A stretch of DNA of 64,000 nucleotides, from contig JAFDZV010000008.1 in NCBI GenBank assembly GCA_018266795.1, positions 40,080 to 104,079 of the forward strand, given 5' to 3'. A program made the position numbers and the translations under genes. Shown here in pieces: positions 37,120 through 47,056 of this stretch (position 1 is its first letter; every line of letters starts with the position of its first letter). This DNA comes from Bacteroidota bacterium (GTDB lineage: Bacteria; Bacteroidota; Ignavibacteria; OLB7). The notes under the pieces were generated by a model. The model saw only the letters and a list, made by a program, of their open reading frames with translations, searched no databases and was not told the DNA's origin.

Positions 37120-37156
37120 AACAACAACGTCCCGGAGATCCCGGGACGTTGTTGTT
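37120..37156. terminator. Strong bidirectional intrinsic terminator after nuoB
   Basis: A 16-bp perfect stem (AACAACAACGTCCCGG / CCGGGACGTTGTTGTT) with a 5-nt loop, between convergent genes, 22 bp past nuoB and about 45 bp from the stop of the next gene on -. The TTGTTGTT arm supplies the U-rich side for both directions. Confidence 0.85.
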
Positions 37157-37200
37157 CATAGCCCGACGGTTTGATGCCGTGCACCACCGCGTTCGGCGTA

Positions 37201-38061
37201 CTACTCCAGCGGCGACGATTCTTCGTGCGGGAGAGTATAGAGCACCGAGAGGCCCAGACGAATCTCGGTCGGGCTCCATGTGAGCCCGTTGACCGGGGAT
37301 TGAAATCCAAGAAGTGCACTCAGTTCCGGACGCAGTGCCAGCGCACCGCCCAGCCCGATCTCATAACCGATACCAGCCGTCAGACCCAGCTGTAGTTTCC
37401 GAAGGTCCGTCACATCGCCGCTCTGAGCGTTGCGCGTGGTGCTGCCGTCGCCGAACGTAGCGCCGCCGGGGGATGCGATCTGCTCCTTGTAGTCGTAGGT
37501 TCCACCCAGGATATAGCCCATGCTCAGACCCAGCCGAAGATGCAGCGGCACCTCGCTGCTCAGCCAGTAGGCCACGGCCGGCTCGATGCGGAGTTCGCTG
37601 AGCCTGCTTGTGAGCGCGTAGTGCGCAACAACCGGAACCGGTTCCCCAGCGGCGTTGGCCGCCTGGCCGATGCCTTCATCGGCACCGAACCCCGTGGAGC
37701 TGGACGCAAACCCGACACGCAGGTCCCCACCCAGGTGCGAAACGAATCCGGAGCCCATTGCAGGATTGAGCGCGAGCATTGCGGCAACCTCGAACCCGCC
37801 ACCGGAGCCGGCGCTGTATCGCGACGGCGATTGAGCGCCGATACAGCTCTCTACGCCGGGAAAGGAATCGAAGTCTGCGGAGGACGCCATAAGCACGCCA
37901 CCCGCATGAAGCCCTACGGCAAGCCTGCTCAATGGCACATGCCCTGCACCAATCTTGGTCTGCTGTCCGTTTGCAACACCGAATCCGGCGCCCGCAACGA
38001 TGCCCGCCACGATCAGGCTGCGAAGAAACGCTCCGCACAAATCCATCGTACTGCGATACAT
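37201..38061 (-). CDS. Outer-membrane beta-barrel-like protein, 286 aa
   Basis: A hydrophobic N-terminus with a signal-peptide profile (AFLRSLIVAGIVAGAGFGVANGQ) is followed by alternating amphipathic strands with Gly/Ala turns, for example FEVAAMLALNPAMGSGF, LRLGLSMGYILGGTYDYK, LQLGLTAGIGYEIGLGGAL and the C-terminal strand EIRLGLSVLYTL. This pattern fits PorT/OMP_b-brl proteins of Bacteroidota. No lipobox. ATG at 38061 is chosen; 38046 is also possible. Function not inferable. It shares a terminator with nuoB, convergent. Confidence 0.6.
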   Translation of the reverse strand: MYRSTMDLCGAFLRSLIVAGIVAGAGFGVANGQQTKIGAGHVPLSRLAVGLHAGGVLMASSADFDSFPGVESCIGAQSPSRYSAGSGGGFEVAAMLALNPAMGSGFVSHLGGDLRVGFASSSTGFGADEGIGQAANAAGEPVPVVAHYALTSRLSELRIEPAVAYWLSSEVPLHLRLGLSMGYILGGTYDYKEQIASPGGATFGDGSTTRNAQSGDVTDLRKLQLGLTAGIGYEIGLGGALALRPELSALLGFQSPVNGLTWSPTEIRLGLSVLYTLPHEESSPLE

Positions 38062-38192
38062 GGGTTGATTCCGAATAGATCTCGTGATACGACTGTTCAA
38101 CTACTTCGAAGCGCAGCTGCACACCGGAATTGGAGCATCCGGCATGGCAACTTCAGCCGATACGCACCTGCAGCCGGCATCGCCGGAGGCCC

Positions 38193-41100
38193 TCATTGAG
38201 TGAGGATCATCGTTGCACGCACCCGTGCGCGCCCGTTGTCGATCTCGCAGATGTACACACCGGATGGAAGCGTACTCCCGTCGATCTCCACACGATGCGC
38301 ACCGGCCGTCACATGCCCCTGATCGAAGACCTCCATGCAGTTGCCCGATGCGTCGTACAGGCGGATGGTGACGGCATCATCCTGCTCGTTCTCGAACTCC
38401 ACGGAGACATGATCGTGGAACGGATTGGGTGCGACGCTCTTCAGCAGCAACCCGCCCAGGCGCACGAAGCGGCTGCCGCCGGTTGTGCAGATGCCCAGCG
38501 TATGTAGTTCGCCGTCATGTTTCGTGATCGTGACCGCACGGTTCGGCGGCGTCTCGATCCATGCCGAGTCCACGATCAATGGAGTGCGATCGGTGTCGCC
38601 AAGCAATACCAGCGATCGCAGGCGCATCAGTTCACCGTTGGCCGGGAACGTTCCGCCGCTCACTCGCAGCGTCAGCACGCGGTCACGGCCATCCAGATGT
38701 TCGTCCACGATTGCCGCGCTGGCCCCGGCCAGGCTTGCACTCACGCTTATGGTGGAGGCGCAGCGATACAGATGCCGCAGGCGTACAACGAGGGCCGTTG
38801 CGCCGGCACGATCTACGTTGATCCAGTTCTCCACGCCGATTGGAATCTCCACCTGCGTATCCACGTTCCCCTCAACCTGCGGAGCAACAACTGTGAGAGA
38901 TGTCTGAATCGTTTCCTCTCCCGCGGCAACGCCGTTGAGCGCTACCGTGGTATCCGGATGGCATGGGTCGCTCATGGTAACATGCAGTTGCGAATTGAGC
39001 GTTCCACGAGCCGTGGGGTCATATTCCAGCTCCACCACCACCGAGTCATTCGGCTGCAGGAGATAGGGTAGCTGTCCGGGACTGATCACCCTCACGCCAC
39101 TTCCGTTTTCCGGATCGATGCCGGTAATGAAGGTCGGTTGATTTCCGGTGTTGCGCAGAGTTATCGTCCCATGTCCCGACGAGCCAACATTCACGGAGCC
39201 GAAGTCGATGTTCGTGGTGGAGAGCTCCAGATTCACGAACGCCGCGAATCCCGCGAGTTGGAAGTCCGCGGTGCTGGTGCATGGTTGATACAGGAACTGC
39301 AACGTTCCGGTATGATAGCCCGGCGTCTTCGGATCGAAGGAAAGATGTATGGTGTCGACATCTCCGGGTGCAAGCACCAGTGGGAACGTAACGCCCTGCA
39401 CGCCGAACGCAGTGCTGCCGGTATTGGCATACGATACGATGGTGTCCGGCACGGACCCCGTGTTCCGGAGAACAACGGGATAGACCGATGCAGGCTGGCA
39501 TGGATAGAGCGTATCGAATGCCTGCGCTCCTCCGCTGAGCGCAGGCGACGCACGCTCGGCATCAACCCATACCTGGGCCTCCACGTCGCACGGCGTACCA
39601 TGCAGATGTATCGTAGCAGGATATGTGCCGTCTGATGTCGCGGCGAAGCGTACGGTAAGCTCCTGCGATGTGAATGGGTTCACGATCACGGGCAGCGATG
39701 TAGTGATGGTGTATGCACCGCCACTTCCGAGATCGGCACTGGTAATGGTATCGGGAATGGTCCCGGTGTTGCGAACCGAGATGATTCCATCCGCGAAGGC
39801 ATTGCAGCTCAGAACGCGCCCAAGATGGATCGTGTCCGCAAGTGGAGTCAGCGTTACCGTGTCCCTGCGGGCAACCAGATCGATATCGATCTGCGTCCCG
39901 TTCTTCGCATTTGTCGTGATCGTGAGCCCTGCACGGCGGTCGCCAAAACCACCCGGCGTGAACCGCACTCTGAAGCTGAGCGTATCGCCCGGGAGCACCG
40001 TCTTGCCGCTCAGCGAATCGAGCAGTGAGAACTCGTTGGCATTCACACCGGAAATCGCCGCCGCCCCGATTACTATAGGCTCGTCGCCCACGCTCCGCAT
40101 CATGATTACGGAATCCACCTGCGCAGGAGCTGCGCAGAGGAATGCGGGATAGTGCAGCGATCGCTGCACGAGCACGTTTGCTCCGCTCCCCTTGAAGCCG
40201 CGCAGCGTCACGTCCACGGACTGCAGACATGGCGTGCCAACGATCCGCATCGTCCCTTCGTGCAGCCCGTTTCCACCCGGCGTGAACTGAAGATGGAGCG
40301 TATCGTATGCAGCCGGCGCAAGCGTATCAGGGAACGACGCGCCAATCAACTGATACCCGGTCCCGGTGAAGTTGACGGCAGAGATCACCAACGCACGAAC
40401 ACCGTTGTTCTGCACAACGATGAAGGTATCGCGCTGCGTCTGTGTGGACTTCAACACGCCGAAGTCGATCGTGGTCGCCGGCAATCCCAGCTTCGCACTG
40501 TCGCGCGTGATCACGAACGGCACCTCGAGCACAGCCTGGTTGTTTGCGTCCGTGTAGAGCTTGATCGAGCCGGTATACGTGCCGGGCTGCGGCGTCTTGA
40601 AGGTCAGGAGCAGCTTCTCCTTCGAATTCCCAACAAATGTATACGGCAGGGGGGTCGGGTAGGTAAGCGTTGCCGCAAGTCCGTTCACATGGATCGAGTC
40701 CAGCGTAAAGTCGCCGCTGCCGGTGTTGCTCAGATCGATCGCCGTATCCTTCTGCGCATCACAGGAGAAGAAGCGAAGTGTGTCCGGTGCCGCAACAGCA
40801 AACGAACGCGCGGCTTCGCCGGCGGTTGTTGCGTAGGAATCGTACCAGGTAAGTCCGTAGGAGAGCACACTGATAGGGTCCGGTGACTCGATCAGTTCTC
40901 GCTGCCCGGGATACACTCGCAGATACCCGGTCACATACCTGTGATCGCTCTGGTTGTAGCCCAGGTTCACCGGCAGCCCATTCACCTTTACCTTCCCCAA
41001 CGCCGAGACCGGAGCAGTGATGATGAGATAGTGCCGCCAGAACAACGTCATGCCCGGCGCGAAGATGTCCGGTGCCGGCGGCCGGTCCTGAATGTTCGGG

Positions 41101-42374
41101 ACAGAGATCTGCAGATTGCGCCGGTACTGGCTGACCGGCGGCAGGTAGGCCATCGACGGATTGCCGTACGGAATGTTGATCGTATCGATCTGCGTGCCGA
41201 TGTTGACAATCGAGTCGTACGTCATCCCGTCGCGGCCACTGTACGCGAACTGCATCCCCACAACGGGCTTCGACGCCGTAACGCTCATTGCCCCGATGAT
41301 GGGAATGTCCAGAACGGAGTTCGTCGGAAAGATGGAATCGCTACCGGCAAGATTCTTGATGCGCACGCCGTTGGTGTCGAACGTGGTTCCGTACTGCAGC
41401 GTCACGAACCGCAGCCTGGAAGTATCTCTCCGAACCGCGACTCTCCCCGGCGGCCCGGCCTTTCGATTCACCCGCTGAATCACCGACGGATCGTTCCTGA
41501 AGAAGGGCATCGTATAGAATTGCGTGCCGGCGTAGCTCTCCGGCACCTGATGCTCCAGCATAACCTTGGTGCTGTAGCTGTATTCCTGCGCATTGCCGCT
41601 CCCTGGTGGATCGGGCGCAGGTCCCGAAGGACCATGCGTGGGCACGTTCGCGCCGGCGGAGAATGAGAGAACCCCGATCGGCTTGTTCGCCCGGATCAGC
41701 GTGCCGGTCATGTCCGCCGTTGGCCCTCCGGACTTGAAGGTGGAGACGACCTGACAGACCTGGTAGCGATCCAGATGAACGGTGTATTCGGTGGCCGGCA
41801 TGTGCCCCGCCCAGGTCTGTACCTTCGGCGTGATGCGCACATTTGTGTTGTCATCCGACGCGATCACGATGAAGCCGTTGCGGTCGCCGGATAATGCATA
41901 GCCGGCATAGTTGACAAGCGTATAGGAGGTATCGTACGAACTGATGGGGAGCACCTGAAAGTTCTCGGCGCGATAGGCCGTATCGAACATCGCCTGCACG
42001 GTCACCGGATGATCGGCCGTGATAAGGAAGGCACGGCGATTGGGTTTCTCTGCGTCGAAGTCGAACGGCGACTGCATGATCTGCCACAACTCGAACATCG
42101 GTTTGGTGAAGAGCGTCCGCAGCCCAGCCTGGATCTGGGCATTGATGATCGGTGTACCATCTGCCCACATCAACGAGACATTGGTAGTCTGCTGTGCCAT
42201 CACCTCGATGTTGAACTTCGCGATGTCGCGATTCATCTCGCCGATATCCATCAACGTTGGCAAAACCACAATGAACTCCTTCCCTGTTGGACTCTGCGCC
42301 CGCGCGGTCCACGTGACGAACAACAGAAGCAGTATCGCAAAGAGTATGTGCGATCGTAGCCGATGCGGAATCAT
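38193..42374 (-). CDS. Giant surface protein: IgGFc-binding-like N-terminus, choice-of-anchor repeats, T9SS sorting domain (1393 aa)
   Basis: The ATG at 42374 is chosen because CAGGAG lies 6 nt upstream; an in-frame TTG two codons earlier is less likely. A signal peptide (HILFAILLLLFVTWTARAQ) leads into about 480 residues like the IgGFc-binding domain: GKEFIVVLPTLMDIG, AFLITADHPVTVQAMFDT, TKVMLEHQVPESYAGTQFYTMPFF. About six ASH/choice-of-anchor-like repeats follow, with the recurring IDFGxxxxxxxxxxTIxLRNTG pattern (TNIDFGSVNVGSSGHGTI). The end is a T9SS domain: LKSVAPNPFHDHVSVEF, VTIRLYDASG, LPSGVYICEIDNG. Surface adhesin or stalk is the likely role. Confidence 0.88.
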   Translation of the reverse strand: MIPHRLRSHILFAILLLLFVTWTARAQSPTGKEFIVVLPTLMDIGEMNRDIAKFNIEVMAQQTTNVSLMWADGTPIINAQIQAGLRTLFTKPMFELWQIMQSPFDFDAEKPNRRAFLITADHPVTVQAMFDTAYRAENFQVLPISSYDTSYTLVNYAGYALSGDRNGFIVIASDDNTNVRITPKVQTWAGHMPATEYTVHLDRYQVCQVVSTFKSGGPTADMTGTLIRANKPIGVLSFSAGANVPTHGPSGPAPDPPGSGNAQEYSYSTKVMLEHQVPESYAGTQFYTMPFFRNDPSVIQRVNRKAGPPGRVAVRRDTSRLRFVTLQYGTTFDTNGVRIKNLAGSDSIFPTNSVLDIPIIGAMSVTASKPVVGMQFAYSGRDGMTYDSIVNIGTQIDTINIPYGNPSMAYLPPVSQYRRNLQISVPNIQDRPPAPDIFAPGMTLFWRHYLIITAPVSALGKVKVNGLPVNLGYNQSDHRYVTGYLRVYPGQRELIESPDPISVLSYGLTWYDSYATTAGEAARSFAVAAPDTLRFFSCDAQKDTAIDLSNTGSGDFTLDSIHVNGLAATLTYPTPLPYTFVGNSKEKLLLTFKTPQPGTYTGSIKLYTDANNQAVLEVPFVITRDSAKLGLPATTIDFGVLKSTQTQRDTFIVVQNNGVRALVISAVNFTGTGYQLIGASFPDTLAPAAYDTLHLQFTPGGNGLHEGTMRIVGTPCLQSVDVTLRGFKGSGANVLVQRSLHYPAFLCAAPAQVDSVIMMRSVGDEPIVIGAAAISGVNANEFSLLDSLSGKTVLPGDTLSFRVRFTPGGFGDRRAGLTITTNAKNGTQIDIDLVARRDTVTLTPLADTIHLGRVLSCNAFADGIISVRNTGTIPDTITSADLGSGGAYTITTSLPVIVNPFTSQELTVRFAATSDGTYPATIHLHGTPCDVEAQVWVDAERASPALSGGAQAFDTLYPCQPASVYPVVLRNTGSVPDTIVSYANTGSTAFGVQGVTFPLVLAPGDVDTIHLSFDPKTPGYHTGTLQFLYQPCTSTADFQLAGFAAFVNLELSTTNIDFGSVNVGSSGHGTITLRNTGNQPTFITGIDPENGSGVRVISPGQLPYLLQPNDSVVVELEYDPTARGTLNSQLHVTMSDPCHPDTTVALNGVAAGEETIQTSLTVVAPQVEGNVDTQVEIPIGVENWINVDRAGATALVVRLRHLYRCASTISVSASLAGASAAIVDEHLDGRDRVLTLRVSGGTFPANGELMRLRSLVLLGDTDRTPLIVDSAWIETPPNRAVTITKHDGELHTLGICTTGGSRFVRLGGLLLKSVAPNPFHDHVSVEFENEQDDAVTIRLYDASGNCMEVFDQGHVTAGAHRVEIDGSTLPSGVYICEIDNGRARVRATMILTQ

Positions 42375-42908
42375 GCGCAACTCCTGAAGCAGAGGATTGG
42401 GAGAACCCGAACGGTTGCTCCCATGAATGTTCGATGCAACGGTTCAAAGGGAGCGGGATACATGGAATCGCTCCCGATGGCAGAGTGGTTGCCAGGGAAA
42501 TTGGCCGGAGGTTTGACTGTGGCTGTGTAGACACCCGCATGCCGGCGACGCGCGTCCCGCACGCATTCGGGTTTACGAACTCCGGAGAACGCCGCGCAAT
42601 GCGCCGCAGTCCGGGTGATCCTGTTAAGCCAGAACAGTCAATCGCCGGAAAAGTTACCTAAGGGGGTGAACGGCGTGGGAATTCGGGTCTTTGGCGAAGC
42701 GCAACCGAGAGCAATGCCGCAGACCGCACCGTGACGTCCGATGATTTCTGCTCCCTGCCGGTACCTCTCGCCAATGCAGGCATCCAGTATGCCCGCAACG
42801 CCGGGTAATCACTACCGGGAACTATGTTGGCACATAGCCGAGTATCCCGGGCGGGTTGCTCGGTTGCACTGCATGTACACCGCGGCGAACAGCGTTGTGC
42901 CACGCAGC
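42375..42908. other. Intergenic stretch, no supported gene
   Basis: 534 bp between the giant surface protein (5' side) and the small membrane protein (3' side), both on -. Open frames are short shadows. No strong hairpin with a T run was found, so the end of the 42909 transcript is not marked, and no promoter pair was recognised for the large gene. Confidence 0.45.
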
Positions 42909-43295
42909 CTAGAACATCCAGCCGCCGCGCAGACGAATCACACCAACGGCGATCAGCACCGCTGCAACCAGCAGGAGCAGGAAGCTGTTGCGAGCACGAG
43001 TCGTGCTGTCCGCGCGCTTGAAGCGAGCCGTGGAGTGAGCGGCAACGGCAGCCAGGATCATGGTGACAACGTGCTCCATGCGCGGGCGTGGAAATCCGCC
43101 CAGGCCGATTGCCAGCACGATGCCGATCAGCACCTGCAGGTCGATCAAGCCCACGGCAGCACTGAGCAGTCCACGATCGCCGCCTCCGAACTCCGATCGC
43201 CGCAGCCAGGTGCTGAGCAGCTTGATCAGCGCAAGCACGATAACACCGGCAACCACCCAACGGGTGCCGGAGTGAATCTTCAGAAGAACATCCAT
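42909..43295 (-). CDS. Small four-helix membrane protein, 128 aa
   Basis: Starts MDVLLKIHSGTRWVVAGVIVL and has four hydrophobic stretches (VVAGVIVLALIKLLSTW, LIDLQVLIGIVLAIGLGG, VVTMILAAVAAHSTA and SFLLLLVAAVLIAVGVI). The His-Ser-Gly-x-R-W start with a second His near EHVVTM is a plan I recall from small uncharacterised Bacteroidota integral membrane proteins, sometimes labelled cytochrome-like; haem binding is not shown. ATG at 43295 is the natural start. PhzF lies 120 bp upstream on the same strand. Confidence 0.65.
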   Translation of the reverse strand: MDVLLKIHSGTRWVVAGVIVLALIKLLSTWLRRSEFGGGDRGLLSAAVGLIDLQVLIGIVLAIGLGGFPRPRMEHVVTMILAAVAAHSTARFKRADSTTRARNSFLLLLVAAVLIAVGVIRLRGGWMF

Positions 43296-43415
43296 GGTTG
43301 ATACGCTTTTCGTTTGTCCGTACAAACAGTTCCTGCTCCAGGCAGAGCTACGTTGGGACAACCGGCATTGCACCTCGAATCGTCGGGAGATATCCGGGCG
43401 GGCGCCGCTCCGACA

Positions 43416-44207
43416 TCAGATTCGCAGCGTGCCGCTCACGACAGTTACAGCGCTCCCCGCCAGAAGTACACGATCGCCATCCAGCCGCATGTGAACCACA
43501 CCTCCCCGCGGCGACGCCTGATATGCCGTCAAATTCGTGAGTCCCAGGCGCCTGCCCCAGAACGGTGCCAGGCAACAGTGAGCCGAGCCGGTCACCGGAT
43601 CCTCATCGATACCGGATGCCGGCGCAAAGAACCGGGAGATGAAGTGATAACCAGGTGTTGAGGACTGGCACGTAACAATGAGGCCGCGCGCAGGCAGCTT
43701 CGCGAGCGCAGCGAAATCCGGCGCCAGATTGCGCAGAAGGTCCTCCGCGGCAACCTCCACCAGAATGTCCATACGATTTCGACCAACGTATCGTGGCTCC
43801 GCGCCCAGTGCCTCGGCCAGCAACGCCGGCGGATCGAACGGCACCTCGGGCTCCGCCGGAAAGTTGAGGACAATGGCATCGCTGTCGCGCATTGCCGTTA
43901 GAAGTCCGCTGCGCGTGTTGAACCGAATCGGCATCTCCGGTTGTACATGCCCTTCCTCCCAAAGCATGTGTGCCGCAGCAAGCGTAGCATGGCCGCAAAG
44001 ATCGACTTCCACGGTTGGGGTAAACCATCGAAGGTCATACTCGCCGTTCTTCGCCTGCACGAATGCCGTCTCCGCGAGATTCATCTCCGCTGCGAGGCTC
44101 TGCATCCACTGCTCGTCGGCCTGATCGTTCAGAAGACAGACGGCCGCAGGATTGCCCCTGAAGGCTTCCTGAGTAAAGGCATCGATGTGATAGATCGGAA
44201 TTGCCAT
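43416..44207 (-). CDS. PhzF family epimerase/isomerase-like protein
   Basis: 263 aa, a two-lobed PhzF/diaminopimelate-epimerase fold. The start AIPIYHIDAFTQEAFRGNPAAVCLL has the family active-site region, followed by MNLAETAFV with the catalytic-type Glu, RWFTPTVEVDLCGHATLAAAHML, and the C-terminal lobe SRFFAPASGIDEDPVTGSAHCCLAP. PhzF itself isomerises a phenazine precursor, but most homologues have unknown substrates; no phenazine genes are near. ATG at 44207 is used; a GTG sits directly before it. Divergent from the mutase at 44498 over 290 bp. Confidence 0.88.
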   Translation of the reverse strand: MAIPIYHIDAFTQEAFRGNPAAVCLLNDQADEQWMQSLAAEMNLAETAFVQAKNGEYDLRWFTPTVEVDLCGHATLAAAHMLWEEGHVQPEMPIRFNTRSGLLTAMRDSDAIVLNFPAEPEVPFDPPALLAEALGAEPRYVGRNRMDILVEVAAEDLLRNLAPDFAALAKLPARGLIVTCQSSTPGYHFISRFFAPASGIDEDPVTGSAHCCLAPFWGRRLGLTNLTAYQASPRGGVVHMRLDGDRVLLAGSAVTVVSGTLRI

Positions 44208-44497
44208 CACGTAATGTACGTTGTGCTCGGCTGTACGAACGATGCGGCATATCGCTTAGAGCGGCACGCATGCGACGAAGGGGATTCGGAGAGGCGCGGC
44301 CAAGATACAACGCTCGTCATAATCCATACCGGCAGGGAGGTTCGCGGTGCCGGGGCTAAAGGTTCACGCCGGGGACACCGCGCTGAACGAATCTCACGAT
44401 CCGTTGCAGCACGGCGTCGGTTTCGATCCCCACGGGTTTGTAACTTTGGCACCGCAGTAAAGCAACGTTCTTCCTCGTCACCAGGTTCGGATACCGC

Positions 44498-46069
<1,572 letters not shown>

Positions 46070-46147
46070 CCGGCGTGGACGCCGTCACCGGCACACCGCC
46101 CAACTGACTGATCCTCACACTGAATTCACGTTCCGGCAGGGACATTG

Positions 46148-46489
46148 ATGAACAATCCGCACTTCGATACTGAACGGGCAGCCGCCATGATCGGCAAGCA
46201 TATCATCATCGGCCTCGAGCTGCACGACCGGCAGGACAACCATATTGACAACATCCAGTTGCACGGCCACATCGTTCGCGTGAATGCGGAGGAAGGGGTA
46301 GTGGTTCGCCTGGTTCCATCGGGTGTGGAGTATGCGATGCCAGCTGTTCTCTCAGCATATGAACCCGCGGAAGCGGGAGACTACGAGTTTCAATCCACGG
46401 GCGAGATCGTCAGCAATCCCGATCTGATGGCAAGTTGGGTAGTGTACGAACCGGAGGATTGGGGCGACGGAGCAGACCCGGCACCATAA
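46148..46489 (+). CDS. Hypothetical protein, 113 aa
   Basis: Not assigned to a family. ATG at 46148 follows CAGGGAC and an in-frame TTG. The protein is acidic with no signal peptide or membrane segment. It has a compact beta pattern: KHIIIGLELHDRQDNHIDN, LHGHIVRVNAEEGVVVRLVPSG, WVVYEPEDWGDG. The strands around GHIVRVNAEEGVVV suggest a small beta-barrel such as an Sm/SH3-like fold; this is a guess. It lies 78 bp after the mutase gene in the same direction and may be cotranscribed. Confidence 0.55.
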   Translation: MNNPHFDTERAAAMIGKHIIIGLELHDRQDNHIDNIQLHGHIVRVNAEEGVVVRLVPSGVEYAMPAVLSAYEPAEAGDYEFQSTGEIVSNPDLMASWVVYEPEDWGDGADPAP

Positions 46490-47056
46490 GACGGAGCCCG
46501 GCCAACCTGCCGGCTCCACCCCCGGGATCGGGATCTACCACTGATTGCTCTCCCAGCAGTCGGCGCGAACAGCATACCGACCTCCATGCGTTTGAGCAAC
46601 CGCATCCACGTCCCATGCGTCCGTGGTGGTCATCAGGAGATTACCATTTCGTATCAATCCGCCACCGAGCCCAACCGCAGCGGTATACGATCTTCCGAGG
46701 AAGCAACCACTCCTCCATATCAAGCAGGACTTTAGGCCACACGCATCTTCAGCCCCTTTTTGCTATCGTTCAACGGCCTGACCGCCGATCTTTTGTTTGC
46801 AGTGAAGGAAGCGAAGGCGTATACTTGCACGAGTACACTACACCTCCCTCGATGGTTCCATTGTGCAGCAACGGATCCGTCGTACTGGCGTCCTGGTTGG
46901 TGGCAGGATGTAGCCTGCCGAACGTTCCGCCAACTGCTGCCTTGATCCTTCGATTATTCGGGACCACGATCGAGCGGATCTCGACGACCACATAACGGCC
47001 GCATCGTTCGACCTGCGAGAGCGGCTGCTTCATTTTCAGGAAATCTTGAGATACGG
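46490..47056. other. Intergenic stretch with possible minus-strand coding remnants
   Basis: About 567 bp. On -, one frame ends AVGLGGGLIRNGNLL then DAWDVDAV and ADCWESNQW-stop (46535-46700), and another gives VVVEIRSIVVPNN then AAVGGTFGRLHPATN (46770-47069). Both read more like protein than random, but they are in different frames with a break near 46720-46770 and no start with a ribosome site. They could be a decayed gene. Not called as a CDS. Confidence 0.3.
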
